22,616 nt of DNA from CAVHXA01 sp963639765 (GTDB taxonomy: Bacteria > Bacillota > Clostridia > Oscillospirales > Oscillospiraceae). The DNA lies in assembly GCA_963639765.1 (NCBI GenBank), contig CAVHXA010000027.1, positions 1 to 22,616 on the forward strand, in the 5' to 3' direction. Positions 1 to 7,071 of the stretch are shown here, piece by piece; the first letter of the stretch is position 1, and every line of letters begins with the position of its first letter. The notes under the pieces were generated by a model that was given only the letters and a program-made list of their open reading frames with translations, was not told the DNA's origin and searched no databases. The position numbers and the translations under genes were made by a program.

Positions 1-154
1 AAATGTCAGCGGTCGTTCCGAATTTCCCGACTGCCCACAGATCGACGGCTCCATAAAGTGCTTGCAGCACCAATGCCAACAGCACCGGAACGGCAAATCT
101 CAAAAGCGAGGGCAGAATAGCACCCTCTAAAAAGCTGCTTCTTCTTTGTTCCAT
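1..154 (-). CDS. MATE-family efflux transporter, N-terminal fragment
   Basis: The reverse strand from an ATG at 154 stays open to the window edge and gives the first 51 residues of a membrane transporter. After a short polar start comes a hydrophobic helix containing LLRFAVPVLLALVLQALYG, followed by AVDLWAVGKFGTTADI. This order (leucine-rich helix, then AVD, then a GxFG turn) is the typical opening of MATE-family drug or metabolite/cation antiporters, which usually have about 450 residues and 12 membrane helices. The gene follows the MarR stop by 9 bases, with a GGAG at 169-172 as a rather distant ribosome site, so the two probably form an operon in which MarR represses its own exporter. The longer hypothetical frame on this strand (6-221) is only a shadow. 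The rest of the gene lies outside the window, so the substrate cannot be judged. Confidence 0.75.
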   Translation of the reverse strand, partial: MEQRRSSFLEGAILPSLLRFAVPVLLALVLQALYGAVDLWAVGKFGTTADI

Positions 155-163
155 AGAATTGTT

Positions 164-604
164 TTACGCTCCATTTATTTCCTCGAAGTTGATCTCCGAA
201 ATAATGTCCAGCATTTCGCAAAATTTCCCGATTTCCTCCATGGTATAACGCTCTGTGATTCGTTTGATTGCTTCGCTGTCCTGACGGCGGAATACTTTAT
301 ACTGCGGAATGGCTTCTTCGTTGACGGTCAGATAATTTTTGCGTTTGTCGTTCGGGTCCGTCGTTTTCGTGATCAGCCCCTGCCTCAACAGTTCGTTGAG
401 CTTTAAGGTGACGCCCGGTTTTGAAACATTCAGCAGCTTGGCCAGCTTGGATGCCGTACAGGTGCCGTTCATCGTGTAAATCAGTTCAATATACAACAGA
501 CTGTTGTAGGTGATGTTCTCATCTACAAATTGTCTGTTCATCAGTCTTAGGTCACACAAGGCTGTGCTGTAATAAAAGGTGTCCAAGGCTTTTCTTAAAT
601 CCAT
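164..604 (-). CDS. MarR-family transcriptional regulator
   Basis: A 146-residue protein of the usual MarR length. A helical N-terminus is followed by a winged helix at about residues 45-105: TCTASKLAKLLNVSKPGVTL is the DNA-binding helix-turn-helix, and LITKTTDPNDKRKNYLTV is the wing, with the conserved D-x-R turn as DPNDKR. MarR proteins bind palindromes as dimers and are released by small ligands. It starts at the ATG at 604, just behind a GGGGGA ribosome site, and it is followed by a MATE exporter gene, so it most likely controls efflux. A perfect promoter with an inverted repeat over the -10 region lies directly upstream, pointing to autorepression. The family call is solid; the ligand is unknown. 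Confidence 0.88.
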   Translation of the reverse strand: MDLRKALDTFYYSTALCDLRLMNRQFVDENITYNSLLYIELIYTMNGTCTASKLAKLLNVSKPGVTLKLNELLRQGLITKTTDPNDKRKNYLTVNEEAIPQYKVFRRQDSEAIKRITERYTMEEIGKFCEMLDIISEINFEEINGA

Positions 605-619
605 ATCTTATCCCCCACA

Positions 620-647
620 TTAAGCTAATATAATTATTATAGCTTAA
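620..647 (-). promoter_or_regulatory. Inverted-repeat operator over the marR promoter
   Basis: Perfect 8-base arms (TTAAGCTA and TAGCTTAA) are separated by 12 bases, and the centre holds the smaller palindrome ATAATTAT. The repeat covers the -10 hexamer and the expected start of transcription of the MarR gene. Size, symmetry and position fit a MarR dimer site for autorepression. Assignment to this MarR is by position only. Confidence 0.65.
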
Positions 648-663
648 CTAAGTAAAAAGTCAA
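636..663 (-). promoter_or_regulatory. Promoter of the marR-MATE operon
   Basis: On the minus strand TTGACT (658-663) and a perfect TATAAT (636-641) are separated by 16 bases, about 30 bases before the MarR start codon. This is a strong vegetative-sigma promoter by consensus. It is overlapped by the inverted repeat at 620-647. Confidence 0.75.
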
Positions 664-672
664 GCTCTGAAT

Positions 673-711
673 AAAAATTCAAGAGCTGTATCGGTGTTAC
701 GATACAGCTCT
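673..711 (-). terminator. Rho-independent terminator after the epimerase gene
   Basis: Twelve-base arms AGAGCTGTATCG and CGATACAGCTCT (682-711) enclose a 6-base loop. Read on the minus strand, the stem is followed after three bases by a run of five T. It lies about 100 bases past the epimerase stop codon and just before the marR promoter, so it insulates the two units. Confidence 0.7.
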
Positions 712-808
712 CGACCTCAGCATTGATTATGTGTAGGTCATTTCGGCGCTTACGATTTCCGCCGCACGGCTTCTCATGCCGTCCATTTGACCGACCCACG
801 ACATCAGA

Positions 809-1816
809 TCATAGGCTCTCATTTCCTCGGTTATGCCTTGCGTACCAGCGTACCGTGTCGACTATCGCGATACGGAGCTCATGCGGGGCGTAGCCCAGCT
901 CGCGGCTGGCGCGTTCGTGGGAGAACATCGCGCCGGAGCGCAGCGTGTCCAGCGAGTATGCCGTGAACAGCGGGCGGGTATTGTGCCGCGCCGCGTGCAG
1001 CCGGACAAAGGGCAGTGCGAGCCGCGCCATCCACACGGGGACACATGGCCGCCAGCGGCCACCGTACTCCTGTCTCACACAGTCGAGCAACTCGCGTATG
1101 CTCATGTAGCGCCCGGAGAGGATATAGCTGTGGCCGGAAACGCCCTTGTCTGCCGCCAGCAGAATACCACGCGCCGCGTCGCGCACATCCACGAGGTCGA
1201 AGCCGCCGCGCACACCGACGGGGACGCGCCCCTCCATCGTGTCGCGGATGAGCTGGTTCAGGTGGTTGCCGCCGCGCCGGTCGCCCGGACCGACAATGCC
1301 GGAGGGCAGGACGATAACGCAGTCAAGCCCGTCCTTCTCCGCCTCCAGCACCGCAGCGGCAGCGGCGGCCTTGCTCTTGCCGTAGGTATCGGGGATGGCG
1401 GTGGGGTCAAAGTGCTCCCGCTCGCGTATGATACGCGCACTGGGCGGGACGGGAAGCGCGTGAACGCTTCCGACATAGACGAGCCGCCGGACCTGCGCCT
1501 CACGGCAGGCGCTGAGGATGTTTTTCGTGCCGCCGACGTTGACGGCGAGCATATCCGCACTGTCCTCGTCGGAGATGCGGACAAGGGCAGCCGTGTGGAT
1601 GACGACGGTGTATTCCCGTGCCTCGGCGCGGAAAATCTCGTCGATGGCTGCGCCGTCGCGCACATCGGCGGCGTAGAGCTTGAAGTCGGTTTCTGCCTCC
1701 TTGACGACCTCCGGCAGGTCGATACCGACGATGCGGCAGCCGCGTGGACGGAGCGCCGCGATGATGCTTTGCGCCAGATGACCCAGCGCACCCGTGATAA
1801 TGTAGTCTGCACCCAT
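809..1816 (-). CDS. NAD(P)-dependent epimerase/dehydratase (extended SDR)
   Basis: A 335-residue extended short-chain dehydrogenase. The N-terminus MGADYIITGALGHLAQS is a Rossmann opening close to TGxxGxxG, but the third glycine is alanine. VVIHTAA, NVGGTKNIL, the serine in YVGSVHA and the catalytic YGKSK (YxxxK) follow in the family order, as does LPSGIVGPGD. The frame extends further upstream, but the ATG at 1816 has a very good AAGGAGG site and begins exactly at the fold, so I start it there. These enzymes act in the cytosol on nucleotide sugars, sterol-like compounds or flavonoid-like ketones; the C-terminal half does not settle the substrate. It is divergent from a TetR regulator, which probably controls it. 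Base composition is much more GC-rich than the right half of the window. Confidence 0.85.
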   Translation of the reverse strand: MGADYIITGALGHLAQSIIAALRPRGCRIVGIDLPEVVKEAETDFKLYAADVRDGAAIDEIFRAEAREYTVVIHTAALVRISDEDSADMLAVNVGGTKNILSACREAQVRRLVYVGSVHALPVPPSARIIREREHFDPTAIPDTYGKSKAAAAAAVLEAEKDGLDCVIVLPSGIVGPGDRRGGNHLNQLIRDTMEGRVPVGVRGGFDLVDVRDAARGILLAADKGVSGHSYILSGRYMSIRELLDCVRQEYGGRWRPCVPVWMARLALPFVRLHAARHNTRPLFTAYSLDTLRSGAMFSHERASRELGYAPHELRIAIVDTVRWYARHNRGNESL

Positions 1817-1850
1817 GATCGATTCCTCCTTATTGTGCATATTCGGAGTA

Positions 1851-1879
1851 TTGACCGTGCTTTCCGATTTTAGTATAAT
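1851..1879 (+). promoter_or_regulatory. Promoter of the tetR-like gene
   Basis: TTGACC (1851-1856), a 17-base spacer and a perfect TATAAT (1874-1879) lie about 55 bases before the TetR start codon. Consensus and spacing are very good. Its -10 hexamer shares bases with the -10 of the divergent epimerase promoter. Confidence 0.75.
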
Positions 1880-1884
1880 GGAAA
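1861..1884. promoter_or_regulatory. Candidate TetR operator between divergent genes
   Basis: TTTCC and GGAAA form 5-base inverted arms 14 bases apart, centred on the two overlapping -10 hexamers. A TetR dimer bound here would block both promoters. The symmetry is modest, so this is a suggestion. Confidence 0.35.
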
Positions 1885-1900
1885 CGAAAAGAATGTGCAA
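1872..1900 (-). promoter_or_regulatory. Promoter of the epimerase gene
   Basis: On the minus strand TTGCAC (1895-1900), a 17-base spacer and TATACT (1872-1877) lie some 55 bases before the epimerase ATG. The hexamer shares 1874-1877 with the TATAAT of the opposite promoter, so the two polymerases cannot bind at once. Confidence 0.65.
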
Positions 1901-1933
1901 CCGGCCATAGTGCAGGAGAAAGCGGGGCGAAAA

Positions 1934-2500
1934 ATGGCGAATTTCACAAAACAGGCGATCAAAAGCTCGTTTATCAAGCTGCTCAACGAGCAACCGCTCA
2001 CCAAAATCAGTGTGCGCGACATTGTGGAGGACTGCGGTATCAACCGCAATTCGTTCTATTACCATTTTCAGGACATTCCCGCACTGCTCAACGAGATCGT
2101 CACGGAGCAGACCGAAAAGCTCATCCATGAGTACCCCTCCATCCAGTCGCTGGACGAGTGCTTCCATGTGGCGTTTCGCTTTGCGCTGGAAAATCGCCGC
2201 GCCGTGATGCACATCTACCAATCCGTCAACCGCGACATCTTCATGCAGAACAGCATGAGGCTTTGCGAGGGCGTTGTGACGAGCTATATCGACACGGTGT
2301 TTCCCGAATCCGGGGTGAGCGAGCGTGACCGCCGCGTTCTCATCCGCTTCCTCAAGGATCAGCTTTTCGGTATGTGTATCGACTGGGTGAGCAGCGGCAT
2401 GAAGAACGACGCGATGGACGATCTGCAACGTGTCATCGACCTCAGCCGCGGTATTCCGGAGCTTATCGTGCAGCGCAGCCGTGGTGAGGCGACTGTGTGA
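1934..2500 (+). CDS. TetR/AcrR-family transcriptional regulator
   Basis: A 188-residue regulator. The N-terminal HTH fills about residues 4-55: KQAIKSSFIKLL, then LTKISVRDIVEDCGINRNSF and YYHFQD, the family signature of helix 3 and the following tyrosine-rich helix. The rest is an all-helical ligand and dimer domain with no recognisable ligand signature. The frame is open upstream to a GTG at 1895, but the ATG at 1934 starts right before the HTH and is preceded by GGGGCG and, further off, AGGAG. It is divergent from the epimerase gene with shared -10 sequence, so it probably represses both. The family is certain; the inducer is unknown. Confidence 0.88.
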   Translation: MANFTKQAIKSSFIKLLNEQPLTKISVRDIVEDCGINRNSFYYHFQDIPALLNEIVTEQTEKLIHEYPSIQSLDECFHVAFRFALENRRAVMHIYQSVNRDIFMQNSMRLCEGVVTSYIDTVFPESGVSERDRRVLIRFLKDQLFGMCIDWVSSGMKNDAMDDLQRVIDLSRGIPELIVQRSRGEATV

Positions 2501-2538
2501 ATATGCCGTAGTTTTGCGCAAGCGGGCAAAACTGTCTA

Positions 2539-2567
2539 TTTATCCTTTCCTGCTGCTCGGCTATACT
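2539..2567 (+). promoter_or_regulatory. Weak candidate promoter of the DUF308 gene
   Basis: TTTATC and TATACT are separated by 17 bases, about 60 bases before the DUF308 start. The -35 is poor. The gene may instead be read from the TetR promoter. A 7-base hairpin (2511-2532, GTTTTGC/GCAAAAC) after the TetR stop lacks a T run and is not called a terminator. Confidence 0.3.
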
Positions 2568-2630
2568 GATCTTGTAAAAAACGTGAGAATGACCGGCGCG
2601 TTGGAGCGCTCGATCAAAGGAGGATAAATC

Positions 2631-3227
2631 ATGCGTTGCATTGCCCCTATGAAGGCTGCCAAGATAAGCTATATCGTCATGTCGGCGCTGTCGTGTCTGC
2701 TTGGCGGCGTGTTGTTTGTTATGCCGGAGATTTCCGTGCTGTGGCTGGGACGGCTGCTTGGGATCGGAATGATCCTGTTCGGTATCGTCAAGCTGGTCGG
2801 CTATTTCTCCCGTGACCTGTTCCGGCTGGCGTTCCAGTATGACCTTGCGTTCGGTGTGCTGCTCATCGCGCTGGGCATGGTAGCGCTCCTCAGCCCGAAC
2901 GAGGCCATGAGCTTCCTCTGCGTCCTGCTCGGCATTACAATACTGGCCGATGGCCTTTTCAAGGTGCAGATGTCGGTCGATTCCAAGCGCTTCGGCCTGC
3001 ACCGCTGGTGGCTGGTGCTGCTGCTCGCGGTGCTGACCTGTGCAATCGGCGTTATCCTGATCTTCCGTCCGGGCGCGGGCGCTGCGGCGCTGACGATGCT
3101 GCTGGGGCTGTCCCTGTTCCTCGACGGTGTACTCAACCTCTGCGTGGCGATCTGCACCATCAAAATCGTGGCGCACCAGCAGCCCGACGTAATTGAAGTA
3201 GAATACGAGGACGTCTCGAACGAATAA
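2631..3227 (+). CDS. DUF308/HdeD-like membrane protein
   Basis: A 198-residue integral membrane protein with about six hydrophobic helices arranged as three hairpins, each pair containing a glycine-rich helix followed by a short loop (LLGGVLFVMPEIS; LIALGMVALLSPNEAM; IGVILIFRPGAGA). Repeated helix pairs of the form G-[IV]-x-[LM]-[IL]-x-[PR] are typical of DUF308 (HdeD) proteins. In enterobacteria HdeD is linked to acid resistance; in Firmicutes the role is unknown. The ATG at 2631 has a near-perfect AAAGGAGG site. A second ATG at 2649 is in frame but lacks such a site. The tail after residue 180 is acidic and cytosolic. It lies on the same strand as the TetR gene, 130 bases downstream, and may be co-regulated. 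Confidence 0.75.
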   Translation: MRCIAPMKAAKISYIVMSALSCLLGGVLFVMPEISVLWLGRLLGIGMILFGIVKLVGYFSRDLFRLAFQYDLAFGVLLIALGMVALLSPNEAMSFLCVLLGITILADGLFKVQMSVDSKRFGLHRWWLVLLLAVLTCAIGVILIFRPGAGAAALTMLLGLSLFLDGVLNLCVAICTIKIVAHQQPDVIEVEYEDVSNE

Positions 3228-3244
3228 GCCCGTTTCAGAAGACG

Positions 3245-3282
3245 CAAGACCCCCGCACTGCGATGAGAGTGCGGGGGTCTTG
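3245..3282 (+). terminator. Long GC-rich hairpin, probable terminator
   Basis: Fifteen-base perfect arms (CAAGACCCCCGCACT and its complement) around an 8-base loop lie 18 bases after the DUF308 stop codon. No T run follows on either strand, so it is an atypical terminator or an mRNA-end stabiliser. Confidence 0.6.
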
Positions 3283-3560
3283 ACGTACACCGAGGAATTG
3301 TGCCATCCCCTCATTCAGCAAGGAGTGCGGCGGTCAGCTATACAACCCGAAATGGGTGCCGAGATTGAACACTGGCACAGAAGCGCCGCGAACCCTCAAG
3401 CGTCAAGCCCGTCCAAATTGCCCCACCTCACAGGGCGAGGATCAGCGATAAGGCTGTAGACGTAATTGACGGGGATTGTCAAACCTATATAATTTACACT
3501 TGGTTTTTCCGTCAGCATCCGTTCATCTCGGCAGGCCTATTTTCGGTTAATTGAACACTC
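3283..3560. other. Intergenic stretch without a recognised gene
   Basis: No protein of a known family can be read on either strand between the hairpin at 3245-3282 and the permease stop codon. The only structured element is a promoter-like sequence on the plus strand at 3466-3493. No clear terminator for the permease gene is visible. Base composition falls from GC-rich on the left to AT-rich on the right. Confidence 0.5.
3466..3493 (+). promoter_or_regulatory. Orphan plus-strand promoter facing the permease gene
   Basis: TTGACG (3466-3471) and a perfect TATAAT (3488-3493) are 16 bases apart. A small palindrome TTGAC-N7-GTCAA overlaps the -35. No plus-strand gene follows; a transcript would run antisense into the 3' end of the permease gene. 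Confidence 0.4.
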
Positions 3561-5102
3561 TTAATCCCTGGCATCGAAGAACTTCCGCTGCATAGCATAG
3601 AACGCCGCACCGATGGCAGTCCATGCAATTAGCATGATATAGCTCTCCTTGCAGAAATGAACATTGGGCAGCCCGGGAATCGGGATGAGCTGCAAAATCA
3701 TAAAGATGACGGAAAACGCAACGCCGAGCGTAGCCATTGCCTTTAGGAAGCCCGATCCGTCGCCATCTCTTCTAAGTGTTACAAGCGTAGCCGCCGCCGT
3801 GAAGAAGTACCCGATGGAGGCACCAATGGCACTCATATCCACGAACCAGCCCAATGCCTCACGACCAAGGATAGGCCCGGAAAGGCTGACAATCATGCAG
3901 AAGATCATGGCATTCTTCGGCGTGCCGTACTTCTTGTCCACATGACCAAACCACGCGGGAAGATAGCCCTCGCGGGACATACTGTACATCAGTCTGGAGC
4001 TTGCAAGATAAAATCCCATAATGCCGCTCAACACCGCACAGCTCACACCGATACCCACAAGCACTTTGCCGAAGGTGCCAAGCAGCTCTGTGGCTGCGAC
4101 CAGAACGACCCATTCTCCCGCCATAACTCTGTCCGGCCAGTTTTCCAGAGCAACTGCCGCGACGGTATTATTGCTGGTGTAGACAAAGCAGCCGAACACG
4201 ATTGCGATGACCATGATGAAGGAAACCTTTTTGAACGAGAAGTTGAACNNNNNNNNNNNNNNNNNNNNNNNNNNNNNNNNNNNNNNNNNNNNNNNNNNNN
4301 NNNNNNNNNNNNNNNNNNNNNNNNNNNNNNNNNNNNNNNNNNNNNNNNNNNNATACGCCCAAGGCGCGATGGCAAAGGTGGCAAGGATAGCAGACAGAAT
4401 ACCTTTTGTGCCTGTATGAGCAAACTCGCCTACATTGGCTGTCGTCGCTCCCGCCGCCATAGCCGCGCTCTTGTCAAAGCCCCAAATCGGCTGCATATTG
4501 ATTCCCTGCGCCTTAGAGCTGAATATCGCACCAAGGAAGAGTGCGAACACGCAAACGACCAGAAGCACCGACAGCACGGTCTGCACAAAAGCCGCTTTAT
4601 GTACGCCGATAATGTTCAGATAGCCGAACAGCAAGAGAATCGCCGTTGCCAGCAGCATCTCGCATAAATAGATGTCGAAACCGGCAATGGAATAATGAAA
4701 GCCAAATTTAAGAATGTCTGCGCTCCCGTCCAAGCCGTCCACAATCAGAGCAATGGCAGTACTGTTCATCGGAACATTTGTCAAATACGCGGCGACAAGA
4801 AACCAGCCACAGATAAACGCCATATTCTTGCCGAAGCAGTTCTTGGTAAAGGTGAACTCACCGCCCGCCTGCGGATACTTCGGCACCATGTACGCATAGC
4901 TGAATGCAATGATGATCATAACGAGCGCGCCAAGAACCATTGCTATGGCAGTCCCGGCTACACCGGAGTTGGGTAAAAATTTCTTTCCGGGGTTGATAAA
5001 GCTGCCCCATCCGATGACGCATCCGAAGGCAATCGCCCAAACGTGCATCGGATTTAGTTGTCGTTTCAGTGAGCCTTCGCTGGTGTTTGTTTTGTTACTC
5101 AT
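3561..5102 (-). CDS. APC-family amino acid/amine permease (contains N gap)
   Basis: A 513-residue permease, usual length for the amino acid-polyamine-organocation family, with about 12 hydrophobic helices. Helix 1 carries the unwound substrate motif GCVIGWGSFINPGKKFLP, and YPQAGGEFTF and later SSRLMYSMSREGYLP (typical loop of helix 8) fit the same family. These transporters import amino acids or small amines by proton or ion symport. 104 unresolved bases remove about 35 residues in the middle, but both sides are in one frame. It starts at the ATG at 5102 with an AAGGAG site, 17 bases after the LicC-like gene, so both form one unit. By analogy with the licABC choline locus it may carry choline, ethanolamine or another amine for activation by its neighbour; this is inference, and the substrate cannot be read from the sequence. 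Confidence 0.85.
   Translation of the reverse strand: MSNKTNTSEGSLKRQLNPMHVWAIAFGCVIGWGSFINPGKKFLPNSGVAGTAIAMVLGALVMIIIAFSYAYMVPKYPQAGGEFTFTKNCFGKNMAFICGWFLVAAYLTNVPMNSTAIALIVDGLDGSADILKFGFHYSIAGFDIYLCEMLLATAILLLFGYLNIIGVHKAAFVQTVLSVLLVVCVFALFLGAIFSSKAQGINMQPIWGFDKSAAMAAGATTANVGEFAHTGTKGILSAILATFAIAPWAYXXXXXXXXXXXXXXXXXXXXXXXXXXXXXXXXXXXFNFSFKKVSFIMVIAIVFGCFVYTSNNTVAAVALENWPDRVMAGEWVVLVAATELLGTFGKVLVGIGVSCAVLSGIMGFYLASSRLMYSMSREGYLPAWFGHVDKKYGTPKNAMIFCMIVSLSGPILGREALGWFVDMSAIGASIGYFFTAAATLVTLRRDGDGSGFLKAMATLGVAFSVIFMILQLIPIPGLPNVHFCKESYIMLIAWTAIGAAFYAMQRKFFDARD
4249..4352. other. Assembly gap (104 N)
   Basis: Unresolved bases inside the permease gene. The coding frames on both sides agree with a gap of this size. 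Confidence 0.95.
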
Positions 5103-5119
5103 TCGGTTTCACACTCCTT

Positions 5120-6016
5120 TTACACATCGTAGGTCTTGTCAATCGCCTTCAGCTCCTTGAAGGTATCGATCTCAACAATATCCTCATCCACGCACGGGGC
5201 AACCTCCACCCGGTAATGCTCCTTGCGGTAATTCAGCGGAACTTGCTCCCAGTAGCGTTCCTTTCCGCCGGGGGCTGCATACACATCGGCGATGTCCTGC
5301 GAGAGCTTATGTCCGTCGGCATCGTTCCAATAGGAAATGCCCACCATCTGCCAAATATCATCGCCTTCACCGCCGACCATCTGCTGCTGGATAATCCCAT
5401 CCTTTACCTTGAAGCACCAGTCGTCACTGCGTTCCTTCTTAATCGCGAGAAAGTCGGAAGTATAGTGATACTTCTTAATGATCTTCGGATTGGATATCAA
5501 CAGATCCGCTTCAAACACATAAGCGTTGGAAAGCATATACCGTGCAACAAGGGAAGAACTTATGTTATTAGCCTCGTTGTACACAGGATTTTCAAGGAAC
5601 TTGATCATCGGGTACTTGTACAGAAGCTGGTCGAACAGCTCTGCAAGATACCCTCTGACAATGTAGATTTCATCAATTCCCGCGCCAAGGCAGGCACCGA
5701 TCAGGCGGTCAATGATTCTTACGCCATGAACGCGGACAAGGGGCTTAGGTGTGTTAAATGTGATGGGAACCAATCTGCTCCCGAACCCGGCGGCAATGAA
5801 TATCGCTCTTTTGCAGCGGTACGGCTCCAGCGCGGTCAGACCTGCGTTGGTGATTTTACCGTCAGCCGCCAGCCCCGCCTCCGTCAGCTCCTTCATTGTT
5901 CTGTTAATGGTTCCGAGGGAATGGTGCGTAATGCCCTCCAAGTCTCGCTGCGAGAGAGATGTGTTGCTTTCTGTCATTGCCACTAGGACGTCAAATTGCT
6001 TTCTTGTAAGCTCCAT
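5120..6016 (-). CDS. Winged-helix/LicC-type nucleotidyltransferase fusion
   Basis: A 298-residue two-domain protein. Residues 1-65 form a winged helix-turn-helix (SLSQRDLEGITHHSLGTINR, then LTEAGLAADGKITNAG as wing). Residues from about 70 on are a sugar-phosphate-type nucleotidyltransferase: IFIAAGFGSRLVPIT plus NTPKPLV is the nucleotide-binding signature, EADLLI is the metal-binding acidic motif, and EIDTFKEL closes the fold. It is closest to LicC, the CTP:phosphocholine cytidylyltransferase; ethanolamine-phosphate or aminoethylphosphonate are possible alternative substrates. A catalytic domain carrying its own DNA-binding domain suggests autoregulation. The ATG at 6016 has an AAGGAAGG site. 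It is the first gene of a unit with an APC permease and lies next to an operon with three LicD genes, which would use its product. No LicA-type choline kinase is seen beside it. Confidence 0.85.
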   Translation of the reverse strand: MELTRKQFDVLVAMTESNTSLSQRDLEGITHHSLGTINRTMKELTEAGLAADGKITNAGLTALEPYRCKRAIFIAAGFGSRLVPITFNTPKPLVRVHGVRIIDRLIGACLGAGIDEIYIVRGYLAELFDQLLYKYPMIKFLENPVYNEANNISSSLVARYMLSNAYVFEADLLISNPKIIKKYHYTSDFLAIKKERSDDWCFKVKDGIIQQQMVGGEGDDIWQMVGISYWNDADGHKLSQDIADVYAAPGGKERYWEQVPLNYRKEHYRVEVAPCVDEDIVEIDTFKELKAIDKTYDV

Positions 6017-6127
6017 TTGCTTTTCCTTCCTTTCGTACGGTGGAATCCACTTTGTTGTTCTTATTTGTTGTATTTAGTGAGGCTTTTGGAACAGAAATCC
6101 GCTGTTTTTGCCAGCATTTTGGCTATA

Positions 6128-6159
6128 AAGAGGCCCGTGTTCAATGTTGCGGGCCTTTT
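6128..6159 (-). terminator. Probable terminator at the end of the glycan operon
   Basis: Arms AGGCCCG and CGGGCCT with a 12-base loop, lengthened by A/T and G/T pairs on both sides. It lies about 100 bases after the LicD1 stop and before the LicC-type gene. The T run is better on the plus strand (TTTTATCCTTTT) than on the minus strand (CTTTATAG), so it may act in both directions. Confidence 0.55.
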
Positions 6160-6262
6160 ATCCTTTTGTTGAACAGAACCACCAACATGAGCGCAATAAA
6201 TTTCATGTCGGAAATGTTCTCATTGCTAAACGGTAGCGCTTGTATATGTAGCTACGGTTTTG

Positions 6263-7062
6263 TTACTCATTTACGACACAAATTAGATGATGTTTATTAA
6301 CACGTTCTTCCTCTGGTGGAAGCTTCATGTAGTCGCCGAACCCCTCCGAGAGGACTCTGTCATAGTTCTTCGGAATATAAAACTTATGGCCCTCAAAGTT
6401 TTTTTCTATAAGATTTTCAAAATCACTTTTCTCAAACACTGTTCCAATGTCCCATGCGACACCTGCCAATTTTGTTTCCTTATTGTTATACTTGTCGAGC
6501 AAATTATATAAATACACCGTCAGCTTAACAGGATCAAAGCACTTCGCAACATAATATGCCGCTTGCTTCTTTAGCTGTTCGCCAATTGTTTTTCCTTTGC
6601 TTGCACCTGTTCTTGACCCATGTTGAATCAGTCTTTCAATGCTGCGTGTATACGATTGAAACAATCTGCGTTCGACATGGTTATCTGGGACATTGTCAAA
6701 TGGAAAGATGTCGATATATGCTCCATACCCATTTATAGGATTAAAGTTTCCCTCTGTTATGGATGTTGTTGCATCACATACTTTTCCAAACGGGAAAAAA
6801 GTATCGGGTGACATCTTAGGAGCAATAAAGGTTAAATCCGTTTTTTCCCCCATGATTACCCCCCTAGTTTCTCCATATCAGAGCGGGGCATAAAAATGTC
6901 AATATCATCGTCCCAAGGAATAAACCCATCATGCCGCACAGCTCCAAGCAATGTTCCCATGCACAGACAATACTTCAAGCCATACTCTCTGCAAATACTA
7001 TCAACCTTTACCAGAATAGCCAGTAGTCTATCTTTATATTCATTCAAAGATATCTCGCGCAT
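6263..7062 (-). CDS. LicD-family phosphotransferase (LicD1), frame broken at G6
   Basis: LicD enzymes transfer a phospho-ligand (phosphocholine, or ribitol-phosphate in the related fukutin/FKRP) from a CDP-carrier to a sugar. The ATG at 7062 (AAGGTG site) opens a 68-residue frame with the hallmark GTLLGAVRHDGF followed by IPWDDDIDIFMPR, the metal-binding core. It ends at TAA right after a G6 run (6859-6864). The remainder continues in another frame with GYGAYIDIFPFDNVP and LPPEEERVNKHHL, both typical of the LicD C-terminal half. One added G (G7) or loss of two (G4) joins both into a 266-residue protein of normal length. So it is switched off, decayed, or misassembled. It is the last gene of the operon, 9 bases after the flippase. 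Confidence 0.85.
6859..6864 (-). repeat. G6 tract at the LicD1 frameshift
   Basis: Six G on the coding strand, followed directly by the premature TAA. G7 restores the frame with GGG GGG GTA ATC ATG. Short for a phase-variable tract, but the break is exactly here. Confidence 0.7.
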
Positions 7063-7071
7063 TTTTTCACC

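Noticed and set aside
833..1873. Long plus-strand reading frame opposite the epimerase gene
   Set aside because: It mirrors the GC-rich epimerase gene; the protein has no family features and no ribosome site, while the minus strand has a clear SDR.
1817..2521. N-terminal extension of the epimerase frame
   Set aside because: The frame is open by chance through the TetR gene in antisense; the ATG at 1816 has an excellent ribosome site at the fold start.
2463..3314. Long minus-strand reading frame opposite the DUF308 gene
   Set aside because: Low-complexity, glutamine- and arginine-rich text opposite a clear membrane protein; a shadow frame.
4249..4352. Permease interrupted by N as a sign of insertion
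   Set aside because: Both sides are in one frame and belong to one permease; a simple assembly gap, perhaps with a repeat nearby.
6160..6262. About 35 codons on the minus strand ending MKFIALMLVVLFNKRIKGPQH
   Set aside because: Might be the end of a decayed membrane gene, but there is no ribosome site and no recognisable family, so it is not called.
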